A DNA stretch of 64,000 bases from contig NZ_JAUTBA010000001.1 of assembly GCF_030818895.1 (NCBI RefSeq), forward strand, positions 3,410,001-3,474,000. Reading direction: 5' to 3'. Under the pieces are notes generated by a model that worked only from the letters and a program-made list of their open reading frames with translations, was not told the origin of the DNA and ran no database searches. This stretch comes from Sphingobacterium zeae. Its GTDB lineage: Bacteria > Bacteroidota > Bacteroidia > Sphingobacteriales > Sphingobacteriaceae. Position numbers and translations under genes: made by a program. This document shows positions 1 through 8,727 of the stretch, in pieces; positions within the stretch are counted from its first letter, which is position 1, and each line of letters starts with the position of its first letter.

Positions 1-1022
1 GGCCTTCCCATAAAATTGAATTCCGATCCGACAGCGTGAGCACGCGCCAAATCAACACCCGAGCGAATCCCACCGTCCAACATTATTTTTATATTCTTTT
101 TATATTCGGGATTACTAGCCAAACGAATTAATGAATTGATCGAAGACTCACTTGCGTCCAGCTGTCGTCCACCATGATTTGAAACAATCACACCATCAAC
201 TCCCAATGCGATGGAAGCCTGCATATCTTCATCTGTTGCGATTCCCTTCAGCACCAATGGGCCTTTCCATAGATCCCTTATTGCTTTAATCTTTTCAACA
301 TCAACTTTACCCGTAAATGTCTTATTCATAAACTGTCCCAATTGGGCCAAGTCAAGACCTTTTTCCATATAAGGTTTTAAAGTAGCGAAAGAAGGAATAC
401 CATGTCTTAGCGTCTCAATACCCCAAGTTGGACATGCGAATGTTTGCAAAATATTCGAAACGCTCATTTTAGGCGGCATGGACAATCCACTTTTTATTTC
501 GCGATACCGAAGTCCGAACGCCGGTACGTCGACCAATACCACCAATACTGGACATTCGACAACCTGTAAACGCTTAATAATATCATCTCGCAATTTATTC
601 TCGGTAGGATGATAGAGCTGAAACCATGCTTTCCCATCTGACACTTCGGCAATACGCTCAATACTACTTGTTGATACGGTACTCAAAATATAGGGAATAT
701 CATTTTCCGCAGCCGCTTTCGCAAGAATTTCCGGCGCATTCGGCCACATCAGTCCTTGAAGTCCAATGGGCGAAACACCAAATGGCGCGCTATAACGGCG
801 ACCAAACAACTCGACAGAAAGATCTATTTCATCGCTCGCTAATAGGTATTGCGGTTTTAACAAAATGTTATCAAAATCGTTTTCATTTCTAGCGAGATTC
901 AATTCTTCGTTTGCTCCTCCGGTCAAATAATCAAATGCAAATCGGGGAATCCTTTTCCTCGCTTTAATCTTTAGATCTTCAACAGAAGGATAACGCGTAT
1001 TATATTCAAATTTTTGGCTCAT
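1..1022 (-). CDS. FMN-dependent alpha-hydroxy-acid oxidizing protein (lactate dehydrogenase-like), 3' end cut by window
   Basis: Translating the minus strand from the ATG at 1022 gives 340 open residues that run off the window, so the last roughly 40-50 residues of a usual 380-390 residue protein are missing. The product begins MSQKFEYNTRYPSVEDLKIK and carries the family hallmarks: RxxFDYLxGGANEE near residue 30, SPIGLQGLMWP and the signature SNHGGRQLD near residue 280, which holds the active-site histidine and substrate arginine. Members oxidise L-lactate or another 2-hydroxy acid to the 2-oxo acid with FMN as cofactor, usually on the cytoplasmic side of the membrane. The physiological substrate cannot be told from sequence. 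The family call is firm; lactate as substrate is only the commonest case. Confidence 0.93.
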   Translation of the reverse strand, partial: MSQKFEYNTRYPSVEDLKIKARKRIPRFAFDYLTGGANEELNLARNENDFDNILLKPQYLLASDEIDLSVELFGRRYSAPFGVSPIGLQGLMWPNAPEILAKAAAENDIPYILSTVSTSSIERIAEVSDGKAWFQLYHPTENKLRDDIIKRLQVVECPVLVVLVDVPAFGLRYREIKSGLSMPPKMSVSNILQTFACPTWGIETLRHGIPSFATLKPYMEKGLDLAQLGQFMNKTFTGKVDVEKIKAIRDLWKGPLVLKGIATDEDMQASIALGVDGVIVSNHGGRQLDASESSINSLIRLASNPEYKKNIKIMLDGGIRSGVDLARAHAVGSEFNFMGR

Positions 1023-1203
1023 GATTGATTTTTATTTACAAATAGTCTATAACTGCGCGCCAAACTTAGATAAAATGCATTTCAAATGCAAAATAATTAT
1101 AACTATTATAAAAATTCAATCATGCCGTTGAAATAGAAATTATTGCTTTAAGCCGATATTATAAGGCTATGAGCCCATCGCTTTTTTAGCACAACACTCC
1201 ACC

Positions 1204-1860
1204 TTAGCTCAATAATTTTTTCTGAAAACCAAAGCGGACAAGTCCTGCAGTATTTTTGGATCCTGTTTTCTCGATTAATTGTTGCCTATGCCCTTCGACC
1301 GTCCTTTTGCTTAAATAGATCTGATCCGCTATTTCAGCATTCGTATGCCCTTGTGCAATCAATTCCAGTACGGATAACTCCCGTTCAGAAATATCATATC
1401 TGGTCATTATTGCGCTTCGGTCTACATCCATCTGGCTATATTTTGATAAATTTCGAATAATATCAATACTCAGTGATGCACTAATATATTGCTCACCTCG
1501 GATAACCTGCTGGATTCCAAAAAGAATTTCCTCCACATTAGAATCTTTCGACAAATAGCCATCGGCACCGAGGTTTAAAATTTCCTGGACAACGTGAATA
1601 TTATCTTCCATCGATAAAACGATGATTTTTATATCCTCATATTTCTTCTTTACTGCTTGAATGAGCTGAATGCCATCCATCTGCTCCATATGAATATCTG
1701 TTAAAATGATATCAGGCTTCGATGAACTGTTTAGATATTCCATGGCTTTTTCACCATTTTCGACCCCTGCTATTACAGTGATGTCTTGTTGTGCCTCTAA
1801 TATTAGTTGGAAACCAGATCGCACCAATGTATGATCATCCACCAAAAGCAACTGTTTCAT
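1204..1860 (-). CDS. NarL/FixJ-family response regulator
   Basis: This is a 218-residue two-domain response regulator. The receiver domain covers about residues 1-120, with the acidic pair D8/D9, the phospho-acceptor D55 in ILTDIHM and the conserved lysine K105. A LuxR-type helix-turn-helix follows at about 153-218 (SERELSVLELIAQG, then AEIADQIYLSKRTVEGHR). Such proteins bind DNA after phosphorylation by a sensor kinase. No kinase gene lies beside it here, so it is an orphan within the window and the signal is unknown. The gene stands alone, with about 180 bp to the dehydrogenase downstream and a 230 bp upstream region shared with a divergent unknown gene. Confidence 0.95.
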   Translation of the reverse strand: MKQLLLVDDHTLVRSGFQLILEAQQDITVIAGVENGEKAMEYLNSSSKPDIILTDIHMEQMDGIQLIQAVKKKYEDIKIIVLSMEDNIHVVQEILNLGADGYLSKDSNVEEILFGIQQVIRGEQYISASLSIDIIRNLSKYSQMDVDRSAIMTRYDISERELSVLELIAQGHTNAEIADQIYLSKRTVEGHRQQLIEKTGSKNTAGLVRFGFQKKLLS

Positions 1861-2090
1861 AGCTTTCTGTATTTTCGTTTTAGTTTAGTTGAGTAACTGA
1901 TTTTGGAAGAAACAGCTTTCACACCAAAAATGTTTTAATAAAAAAATGTTGAGTAAATACAAATACGCTCTAATAAATGCCCCATCCATCAAAATGTAAG
2001 CATCATCATTTTTTATTCTCTTCTAAAACAAACCCTAAGTTCTCGACCTGTGTTCACTTAATAAATAAATTAAAACCAAGTATCTGTATT

Positions 2091-2591
2091 ATGGAACAAA
2101 CATTCGACTACGTACACGAACTACTTAATAGACAAATGGCCTTACGAGCCAAAATTGAAGAGAGCCCTATAGCCGGGGATATCAATATGATTTACGGCCA
2201 AGATTTTTATCAAGAGGAAGTGAGAGCGATGGGTTTGGCGATGATTCGCGACGGTTGGGACTTAGAGGGCGAGCAACTAATACAAGATTATGTAGCAGAG
2301 CATTATCCTGAGCGAACTAATGACGAGCTTATTTGGATCAATAAAATGATGCATTATTTGGAGGCAGTCACTGATACTTTTATCGACAACCTGCGAGCTG
2401 CGGGCTATAAATGGCTGCAGGGTAATGTAGACATGCCCAATGAAAATGCACTATTTTATCCTGTTCACGAAATTGATGAATTTGGAGCATTATCCGCTAA
2501 ATTAGGCATAAATAATCTGATAGATCTCAAAAATAGTGACGAACTGGAAAATTTGCAGGGCTGGATTTATTACCGATCTGGAAGTAAATAG
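2091..2591 (+). CDS. Conserved hypothetical protein, 166 aa
   Basis: I do not recognise this family. The frame is open from 1977, but the first 38 codons read like noncoding sequence (a His-rich, low-complexity start), whereas from the ATG at 2091 the protein is compositionally normal, so I place the start there. The product is acidic and probably helical, begins MEQTFDYVHELLNRQMAL, and has no signal peptide, membrane segment or recognisable catalytic motif. Trp and Tyr are frequent in the C-terminal half (RAAGYKWLQGN, LQGWIYYRSG). It is divergent from the response regulator and ends 6 bp before the convergent MscS gene. Confidence 0.7.
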   Translation: MEQTFDYVHELLNRQMALRAKIEESPIAGDINMIYGQDFYQEEVRAMGLAMIRDGWDLEGEQLIQDYVAEHYPERTNDELIWINKMMHYLEAVTDTFIDNLRAAGYKWLQGNVDMPNENALFYPVHEIDEFGALSAKLGINNLIDLKNSDELENLQGWIYYRSGSK

Positions 2592-2597
2592 CCTCCA

Positions 2598-4751
2598 TTA
2601 GGCCGAAGTCACTTTTGAATCACAACGGATGGCTTCGGCTCTAACTTTCTCTAGAAAACTGCTTCTAAAGCGTTCGATTTTTTTCACATTCTTCAAACCT
2701 ACTTGAACCGAAATTACATAGGCGTCTGCCGTAATGTCTTTCGTTAAAATTTTTATATCAAGACTGAGATCAATCTCCTCAAAAGAAGAAATAGTATCTC
2801 TCAACCATTTTTTCCAATCTTCGATATTTCGGGCTGTATTGATCGTTAGCTGGAGGTTCAATCGGATATCAGAATCGTCAAATGTCCAATTGACTAATCG
2901 GCCTGAGAGCAGATCACCATTTGGTATAATGACTTGAGCACCCTGATCGGTCAATAAGGTACTAGATCGGATTCCGACTTGCATGACTTGTCCTTTTTTG
3001 TCTGCAAGTTCGACATAATCTCCAACCTTAAATGGCCGCTCAAATACTAAGATAACGCCCGAGACGAAATTGTTAATTATATTTTGCAAGCCTAAGCCTA
3101 TACCAACGCTCAATGCGCCTATAATCACAGTCAGTTTGTCAACACCCAAGCCCAGGATACGTATTCCGATAAGAAACCCAATAATGAAAATTACGACGCG
3201 CACGAGCGGCAACAATGCATTAGGACGCTGATTTGCTTTTGAAGTCGGCCGATCAAGAAGATCTTTTAAATTCTTTTGAATCCAGTTTGCGGTCCATATT
3301 ACTACAAAGGCTAAAACAACATCACCATACGTATAGTTGACACTGCCGATGGTATGCGTGCTATTCAAAAGCCGGTCACCTAACCGGCGCAGCTCACTCG
3401 TAATATGCAGCGTGTTAGCCCAGATGATAATGGTTAATATAAAAGAAAAAAATCCAGTTATTCGGTGCAGTGCCGCAATCATTTTATGCTTATCAAAACG
3501 ATTTATAAATTGGTCTTTCTTTGAATTTTCATAAGAATTAACCACATCATGAGCGAGCATATCACGAAATGCGCGCATCGATAATGTTTGCAACAATCCT
3601 ACAGCACCTGCGATATTGACTGTGCGCGCTAAATTTAGGAAACCGAAAATATTACATATAATCGCTACGACACAAAAAAACAGTAATAACCACCGTACTG
3701 TTGATCCTAGGTGATTAAATGGTGTTTTTCCGTCAGTATTCCACCGTAGCCCCCAGAGTAGACGGAGTCCCATCAAGTTAACAATGATAACAATGGTCCG
3801 TGAAATCCAATCTGCGTCTAAAATTAAATTGCTGACCAAAACTGCAGTATAGTAAAAGAAAATGCACTGCATGACTTTAACTTGTATATCCGACAACGCG
3901 GCACGTATGAGTATGTATAAAAATCCAAACACAAGTAGATAGGTCATTTCCAGCACAAACACTGGAATTCTAAGCGAGGTCAAGGGTAGTAGAATGAGAA
4001 AGAAGACTGCAAATTTCAGAATTGGAATCCACCATGGTTGATTGCGATGTAACGGTAAATCTTCATCCGCGCCTACTGCGCTTCTCCGCATCTGATATAA
4101 CCAATAAAAATAGGCAAAGCTGAATATGATAAGTAGAACGCGGCCGTCCCATCCAGTGTCATAATAACTCTGCGAGAAGCCATCTTGTTCAAGATTCTTT
4201 TGTATAATATGTTTCCAATGAAGCCAAGTGGTAATACCTGAAGCTGCCTGGAACACCTTCTCTTGCTGCTGGGCTTTGTCGCTAAGATCCTTCATGTCTA
4301 ACAGAAGTAATTCAATATCCCGCCCTAAAGTAGCCGCACTATCTTGAACTGCGCGCCAAGAAATTCCAGTAGAATCCTGAGGCACCGTCTGTTTTTGCAG
4401 CATATCGACTTTCTTCTGTAAAGAAAGCAACGAGGGTTCAACACCTTGGATGTACTGCTGTACTTGATTTGGCACAACCAACTCATTGTTTGTTCTTTGC
4501 CAAGCTACTCTCCGTTTCACGCTATCAAATTCGACATAAGAATGGTCGACCTCAATACGCCATTTTTCGAGCAAATTTTTGGCCGAGGCGACTGGGTTTT
4601 CGGGTAATGAATCGATTAAAGCGATCGAATCCTTGGTTCTTAAAACGGAATCAACTTTTTGCGCGTACAATGTAGAAATGAATAAGCTAAGTTGAATCAA
4701 CAAACTTAGCTTAAGTACGGTGCGATTGATCGCGCCCTTAATAGTTAGCAT
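2598..4751 (-). CDS. Large MscS-family mechanosensitive channel
   Basis: A 717-residue membrane protein. It starts with a signal peptide ending near LYAQ (residue 31), followed by a mostly helical, Q/K-rich periplasmic region to about residue 190, then several membrane helices (first near 207-225, last pair near 520-560). The MscS core is clear: a pore-lining helix with small residues (GALSVGIGLGLQNIINNF near 545), then VSGVILVFERPFKVGDYVEL and the beta domain (IPNGDLLSGRLVNWTF). The family releases solutes on hypo-osmotic shock. At 717 residues it is much longer than E. coli MscS (286) and resembles the extended, MscK/YbdG-like classes. It converges on the unknown gene ending at 2591. Confidence 0.95.
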   Translation of the reverse strand: MLTIKGAINRTVLKLSLLIQLSLFISTLYAQKVDSVLRTKDSIALIDSLPENPVASAKNLLEKWRIEVDHSYVEFDSVKRRVAWQRTNNELVVPNQVQQYIQGVEPSLLSLQKKVDMLQKQTVPQDSTGISWRAVQDSAATLGRDIELLLLDMKDLSDKAQQQEKVFQAASGITTWLHWKHIIQKNLEQDGFSQSYYDTGWDGRVLLIIFSFAYFYWLYQMRRSAVGADEDLPLHRNQPWWIPILKFAVFFLILLPLTSLRIPVFVLEMTYLLVFGFLYILIRAALSDIQVKVMQCIFFYYTAVLVSNLILDADWISRTIVIIVNLMGLRLLWGLRWNTDGKTPFNHLGSTVRWLLLFFCVVAIICNIFGFLNLARTVNIAGAVGLLQTLSMRAFRDMLAHDVVNSYENSKKDQFINRFDKHKMIAALHRITGFFSFILTIIIWANTLHITSELRRLGDRLLNSTHTIGSVNYTYGDVVLAFVVIWTANWIQKNLKDLLDRPTSKANQRPNALLPLVRVVIFIIGFLIGIRILGLGVDKLTVIIGALSVGIGLGLQNIINNFVSGVILVFERPFKVGDYVELADKKGQVMQVGIRSSTLLTDQGAQVIIPNGDLLSGRLVNWTFDDSDIRLNLQLTINTARNIEDWKKWLRDTISSFEEIDLSLDIKILTKDITADAYVISVQVGLKNVKKIERFRSSFLEKVRAEAIRCDSKVTSA

Positions 4752-4831
4752 ACTTCTTATTTCTTTTTTTTTATTATGGGTTTGATTGGGTTCGCTGCCA
4801 AGTCACCATGTAAATTATTGGCGAGATACTT

Positions 4832-5065
4832 CTAGTCCGCGGGCTTGTCCCTGTGCAGGTTATCCAAAGGAACACCCTGTTCCTTACTTTGCTCATTATC
4901 CTTGGTCATATCCTGCGATCGGCTTCGATGGATGTTGTCCAATGGAAGGCCGCTTTTTTGGGTTATTGTGTCGGTTTTAGATTCTACTTCGCTATGCTTG
5001 TTAGCCTCACCGCATGCGGTTGACACAGCTGCAATTAAAATTGCCAAATACATGTATTTTACCAT
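4832..5065 (-). CDS. Small lipoprotein with a duplicated PLDN(I/L)HR motif
   Basis: A 77-residue protein with a lipoprotein signal: a hydrophobic stretch followed by a lipobox ending in Cys18 (AVSTAC). The mature part is hydrophilic and contains the same short element twice, GLPLDNIHR and GVPLDNLHR, about 27 residues apart, separated by a charged D/Q/K/S-rich linker. I do not know a function. The gene lies 80 bp upstream of the MscS gene on the same strand and could be co-transcribed with it. Overlapping plus-strand frames in the same stretch look like shadows. The lipobox makes it a likely real gene despite its small size. Confidence 0.7.
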   Translation of the reverse strand: MVKYMYLAILIAAVSTACGEANKHSEVESKTDTITQKSGLPLDNIHRSRSQDMTKDNEQSKEQGVPLDNLHRDKPAD

Positions 5066-5312
5066 TATCTTCTATTTGATAGTTTAACCTTCTGTTGTTT
5101 CGTTATGCGGTGGTTATCATCCACCTGAATAATATTCAATGTATATACTTTTTACGTATACTTCTTAGGTAGAACGTATGCAGGAGGCATCTCAGCGGTA
5201 GTGATTTTCAAATTGAGTACTTCTACTTATTACTGATGTGCCTAATACGCTTTAAACACTGATCGCCAAACCACTCGATTTAGTTCGCTGTTCATAAAAA
5301 AAAGCAGACTCC

Positions 5313-6056
5313 ATGATTCATTTAGATAATTTACCTGAAGATTGCCTTAACTTCTTCCAGGACACCCTTCAACTTTTGCAGCAGAGTGATAGCCAATTTA
5401 TGGTAGGCGGAGCACTAGCGATGTTCCACTACACGGGAATAATAAGGCCAACAAAAGATCTCGATATATTTTGTAAAAGCAGTGAATATCCAAAAATTCT
5501 TAAGCATTTTGCTGCCAACGGCTATCAAACCGAATTGACCGATGTTAGGTGGCTGGCTAAGATCTACAAAGATCCTTACTTTATCGATATCATTTTTGAT
5601 AGCGTCAATCACTATTGTACAGTGCAGCAGGATTGGTTTGACCGAGGGCCAGAAGGAATTCTTTTTGACACAAAAGTACGCTACATACCAGCAGAAGAGT
5701 TGGTCTGGTGTAAGCTGTATGTACAGAATAGAGAGCGACACGATAGTGCTGATATCAATCACATTTTTTTAAAATACGGAAACAAACTTGATTGGAATCA
5801 TTTATTGGTGCGAATGGATCAGCACTGGCATCTATTGCTTGCACAAATACTGATTTTTCAATTTACGTATCCACATGATTATCGCGACATAATCCCAAAA
5901 GAACTATTCGACGAGCTTCTCCTACGCGCATCGGATCAGTATGAACTACCTCCATGCCTTGAAAAAGTATGCTTGGGGCCGCTAATTGATCAGACACAAT
6001 ACGAGATCGACATTAAAGAATGGGACTATAAATCTTATACTATAAAAACTGTTTGA
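5313..6056 (+). CDS. Nucleotidyltransferase-fold protein
   Basis: A 247-residue protein with the start of a DNA polymerase beta-type nucleotidyltransferase fold: MVGGALAMFHY (GG at 32-33) followed by RPTKDLDIF, giving the metal-binding pair D49/D51; a further Asp in YFIDIIFD near residue 90 could be the third. This GG-x(n)-DxD arrangement is shared by aminoglycoside nucleotidyltransferases, AbiEii-like toxins and many uncharacterised enzymes. The C-terminal half is helical with no domain I recognise. The stop is one base before the ATG of the metallophosphoesterase at 6058, so the two are almost certainly co-transcribed. Substrate unknown. Confidence 0.82.
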   Translation: MIHLDNLPEDCLNFFQDTLQLLQQSDSQFMVGGALAMFHYTGIIRPTKDLDIFCKSSEYPKILKHFAANGYQTELTDVRWLAKIYKDPYFIDIIFDSVNHYCTVQQDWFDRGPEGILFDTKVRYIPAEELVWCKLYVQNRERHDSADINHIFLKYGNKLDWNHLLVRMDQHWHLLLAQILIFQFTYPHDYRDIIPKELFDELLLRASDQYELPPCLEKVCLGPLIDQTQYEIDIKEWDYKSYTIKTV

Positions 6057-6057
6057 T

Positions 6058-6790
6058 ATGACCAAAACAACGATAGCAGCCTTGGGCGATATACATATGA
6101 ATGTAAATCAGCAGGGAAAATGGAAAATAGCTTTTGAAGAAATTTCAGAGAAGGCCAAAGTCCTACTATTATGTGGTGATTTAACCGACACTGGCGATGA
6201 GGAAGAAGCTGAGTTACTTGCCTCAGAACTGCAGTACGTAAAAATTCCGGTGCTCGCAGTATTAGGTAACCACGATTATGAAAAAGGACGGCATAAACAG
6301 ATCCGCCAGATTTTGATTGACAATAAAATTACAGTTCTTGATGGAGAAGCCATTGTAGTCGAAAACATTGGATTTGCCGGGGTGAAAGGTTTTGGTGGTG
6401 GATTTGACCGCTACATGCTATCAATGTTTGGCGAAGATGCCATGAAAAGTTTTGTTCAGGAAGCTGTCAATGAGTCTTTGCTCTTGGACCGCGCGTTGGC
6501 ACGGCTTGAGCAAGAACATGGCGGCTATAAAAAAAGTAGCTTTGCTTCATTATGCACCTATCGCAGAGACGGTTTTAGGAGAACCGGAACAAATCTATCC
6601 ATTTTTAGGCTCTACACATCTAATGGAGCCACTACAACGTCGTAATGTTAGCGCCGCCTTCCACGGCCACGCACATGCTGGAAAATTCAAAGCCCTATCG
6701 CCCACCGGAATACCCATTTACAATGTAGCGGTACCCGTACTAAAAGCGCATCATGGAAACGATATTGCTTACGCTCTTATCGATATTTAG
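6058..6790 (+). pseudogene. Calcineurin-like metallophosphoesterase, frameshifted at a seven-A run
   Basis: The first frame starts at 6058 and carries GDIHMN (D11/H13), GDLTDTG and LGNHDY; it then loses homology after GGYKK and stops at 6645. The remaining metal-binding motifs continue one frame over: KKVALLHYAPI and, near the end, FHGHAHAG, to a stop at 6790. The switch is at the run of seven A at 6529-6535. With six A the frame continues cleanly as GGYKKVALLHYAP, giving about 243 residues, the usual size of the family. So this is a single phosphoesterase gene carrying a one-base insertion, a sequencing error, or a slippage site. It follows the nucleotidyltransferase with a one-base gap. Confidence 0.88.
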
Positions 6791-6959
6791 TGGGATGAAT
6801 TATTCATTGATTACCTTCAGATTGAGGGTTTAAATCTTATAATGGAACTTAAGAAGCGAATAGCCTAATTGTTCAAGTTTAAATTATCTTATTTCAAACT
6901 TTAGATGATTTGAATCAGTTATATAGAAGTAAATAAGGATATCAGTAAAATTTAATTAC

Positions 6960-7514
6960 ATGGAAAATTTAAAGAATAAACGGATCGCCATATTGGTTGC
7001 GGATGGTTTTGAAGAAATTGAATTAACAAGCCCTAAAGAGGCGCTGGAAAATGCGGGCGCAAAGACGGACATCATATCGCCTGTTGATGGAAAAGTTAGA
7101 GCAAAAAGTGGAGATGAATGGTCAAAAGATTATCCAGTCGACGTCGCTCTCCAAGAAGCAGAGGAGGATCGATACGATGCATTACTTCTTCCGGGAGGAG
7201 TAATAAGTCCCGATAAATTGAGGACGAATAAAACAGCGATTGCATTGATCAACGCGTTTTGGGAACGGGACAAACCGATTGCAGCAATTTGCCACGGTCC
7301 ACAATTGTTGATTAATGCAGATTTGGTACGTGATAAAAAGATTACCTCTGTTGCAGCCATTCAAATGGACCTTATTAACGCAGGCGCCTTATGGGAGGAC
7401 AGCGAGGTGGTAGTTGACGATAAACTTATTACAAGCCGCACACCAGATGATCTGCCAGTCTTCAATAAAGCGATCATTAAAGAATTTGCTAGGGATAGAA
7501 AGAACAAAGCGTAA
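6960..7514 (+). CDS. DJ-1/PfpI-family protein (type 1 glutamine amidotransferase-like)
   Basis: A 184-residue protein of the PfpI/YhbO branch of the DJ-1 superfamily. The nucleophile elbow is AAICHGPQ with Cys111 and His112; the acidic partner is in DGFEE (E18/E19). Typical features DALLLPGGVISPDKLR and TSRTPDDLPVF are present. Members act on glyoxal-damaged proteins, as hydratases, or in oxidative and general stress tolerance; the exact activity is debated and cannot be read from sequence. It stands alone, with about 170 bp upstream and 86 bp before the next plus-strand gene, and it sits among other stress-type genes. Confidence 0.93.
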   Translation: MENLKNKRIAILVADGFEEIELTSPKEALENAGAKTDIISPVDGKVRAKSGDEWSKDYPVDVALQEAEEDRYDALLLPGGVISPDKLRTNKTAIALINAFWERDKPIAAICHGPQLLINADLVRDKKITSVAAIQMDLINAGALWEDSEVVVDDKLITSRTPDDLPVFNKAIIKEFARDRKNKA

Positions 7515-7600
7515 TAGTACGATCCGATAGCGTACTTAAACAGTCAACCATTATATGCTGCAAGGTGTTCAGTATATAAATCACAATAAACAAGGACATT

Positions 7601-7852
7601 ATGAATACGACAAAAAGTTCAAGTGGTACGAATGCTAAAGGGCAGTCGCAGGCAAAAGCCACCGAAAAAGGAAAGAAATCAGTTACAGCAAATGGAAAGA
7701 CAGCTTCTATGTCCAAAAGTTCGCGAAATGACCGCTTAGATAAAACAAAAGCCGAACTCTTAGAAATGGCAAAGAAAATGGAAATAACTGGACGTCATGA
7801 TATGACTAAAGATGAGTTGATCAAAGCCATTGATAAGCATGAAAAAAAATAG
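7601..7852 (+). CDS. Small Rho-N/SAP-like protein
   Basis: An 83-residue basic protein. The first half is a low-complexity, Ser/Thr/Lys/Ala-rich tail. The second half (residues about 46-83) has the two-helix pattern of the Rho termination factor N-terminal domain: KTKAELLEMAKKMEI, then MTKDELIKAIDKH. Such domains bind nucleic acid. Small stand-alone versions are common in Bacteroidota and are often annotated as Rho termination factor N-terminal domain proteins; their role is unknown. The intrinsic terminator at 7882-7915 follows directly. Confidence 0.8.
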   Translation: MNTTKSSSGTNAKGQSQAKATEKGKKSVTANGKTASMSKSSRNDRLDKTKAELLEMAKKMEITGRHDMTKDELIKAIDKHEKK

Positions 7853-7881
7853 TGTTATTATAAATGAATAGCGCTGAAGAG

Positions 7882-7915
7882 AAAAAAGACCCGCTGAATG
7901 GCGGGTCTTCTTTAT
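7882..7915. terminator. Bidirectional intrinsic terminator
   Basis: An 8-bp perfect stem (AGACCCGC at 7887-7894, GCGGGTCT at 7901-7908) with a 6-nt loop, an A-rich left flank and a T-rich right flank. It lies between the converging Rho-N-like gene and the acidic small gene on the minus strand and can serve both. Confidence 0.85.
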
Positions 7916-8115
7916 TTCTTACTTTCCTTAGGCCTATCAGTAGGATCGTTCGGCATATCGTTAAGTTGATCGACCTGGGGGTCTACCCCAGCCTCTGCAT
8001 CGCCTTGATCCTTATCATTTACATCCCGTATTACTTCGCCATTCACGCCTAATTTAACTTTTTTCTTCTTCTCCATTTCTGTTCCGACTACGCGATTTTC
8101 GTTCTTTGTTGCCAT
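7912..8115 (-). CDS. Small hydrophilic hypothetical protein, 67 aa
   Basis: Open from an ATG at 8115 to a stop at 7912. The product is very hydrophilic, with a basic stretch (EKKKKVKLG near residue 15), a short ordered-looking part KLGVNGEVIRDV, then a disordered Asp/Pro/Asn-rich tail. There is no signal peptide or recognised domain. Similar low-complexity stress-associated peptides are common in Sphingobacteriaceae, but I cannot name a family. The terminator placed exactly at its 3' end supports a real transcript. Confidence 0.5.
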   Translation of the reverse strand: MATKNENRVVGTEMEKKKKVKLGVNGEVIRDVNDKDQGDAEAGVDPQVDQLNDMPNDPTDRPKESKK

Positions 8116-8376
8116 ATCTTTTTCGTTTATTTTTTATAATTAATATAGTATGATACATTAATTTCATATGCAGGACCAAATTTGTTTCAGGTATGCATAA
8201 AGGAACAGCCTTCAACTTTATAAAGTTCTATAGAATTCTATTTTTTCAACAATAAATAAGCGCACCCCTCTTTCCTATAACAATAGATAAATTAAATTCG
8301 AAACACTTTCAATTTGAACATTGTTCTCCAGTTAAGCGTATGCCACTGCATACTACCATTAAATAATAAAGTACAT

Positions 8377-8592
8377 ATGAGAAATTTAACAAAATTAATT
8401 GCCGTTGGGTTGGTTTGTTTTGCCGCCTACGGATGTAACAGCGCGAAGACCGATGATGAGAAATCAAAAGAGCTGATGCGGGACTCTGTCCCAAATGATA
8501 CTACAACGATACAATATCGTGACACCACCTCTGCGCAGTCTAGAGGAGAAATACCACCGACCCCTCAGCCAGACACATCGACGACGAGATAA
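8377..8592 (+). CDS. Small lipoprotein, 71 aa
   Basis: I take the ATG at 8377 because the protein then starts with a proper lipoprotein signal: MRNLTKLIAVGLVCFAAYGC, lipobox Cys20. The frame is open further upstream (from 8314) but that part has no signal character. The mature 51 residues are polar and rich in Asp, Thr and Pro, ending PQPDTSTTR, and look disordered. No function can be assigned. The gene is isolated between the acidic small protein and the DUF4230 gene. Confidence 0.65.
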   Translation: MRNLTKLIAVGLVCFAAYGCNSAKTDDEKSKELMRDSVPNDTTTIQYRDTTSAQSRGEIPPTPQPDTSTTR

Positions 8593-8727
8593 AAACGAAT
8601 AAGAATTCGCTACAGTCATTCCAGTCAAATTTGAATAACCATCAATTTCTTTTATTGGAAGAACACGTAATCAATTCATTAGCGGAGAGCTAGATCAATT
8701 CAACATTTCTAGCTCTCTTAATTAGAT

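Noticed and set aside
626..892. 88-codon plus-strand open frame
   Set aside because: It lies wholly inside the minus-strand alpha-hydroxy-acid dehydrogenase, which has clear family motifs; its own sequence looks random.
1977..2090. N-terminal extension of the 166-residue unknown protein
   Set aside because: The extra 38 codons have noncoding composition; the downstream ATG at 2091 gives a normal protein.
2602..2639. GCCGAAG/CTTCGGC inverted repeat at the end of the MscS gene
   Set aside because: Only 7 bp with a 24-nt loop, inside coding sequence, and no T run; too weak to call a terminator.
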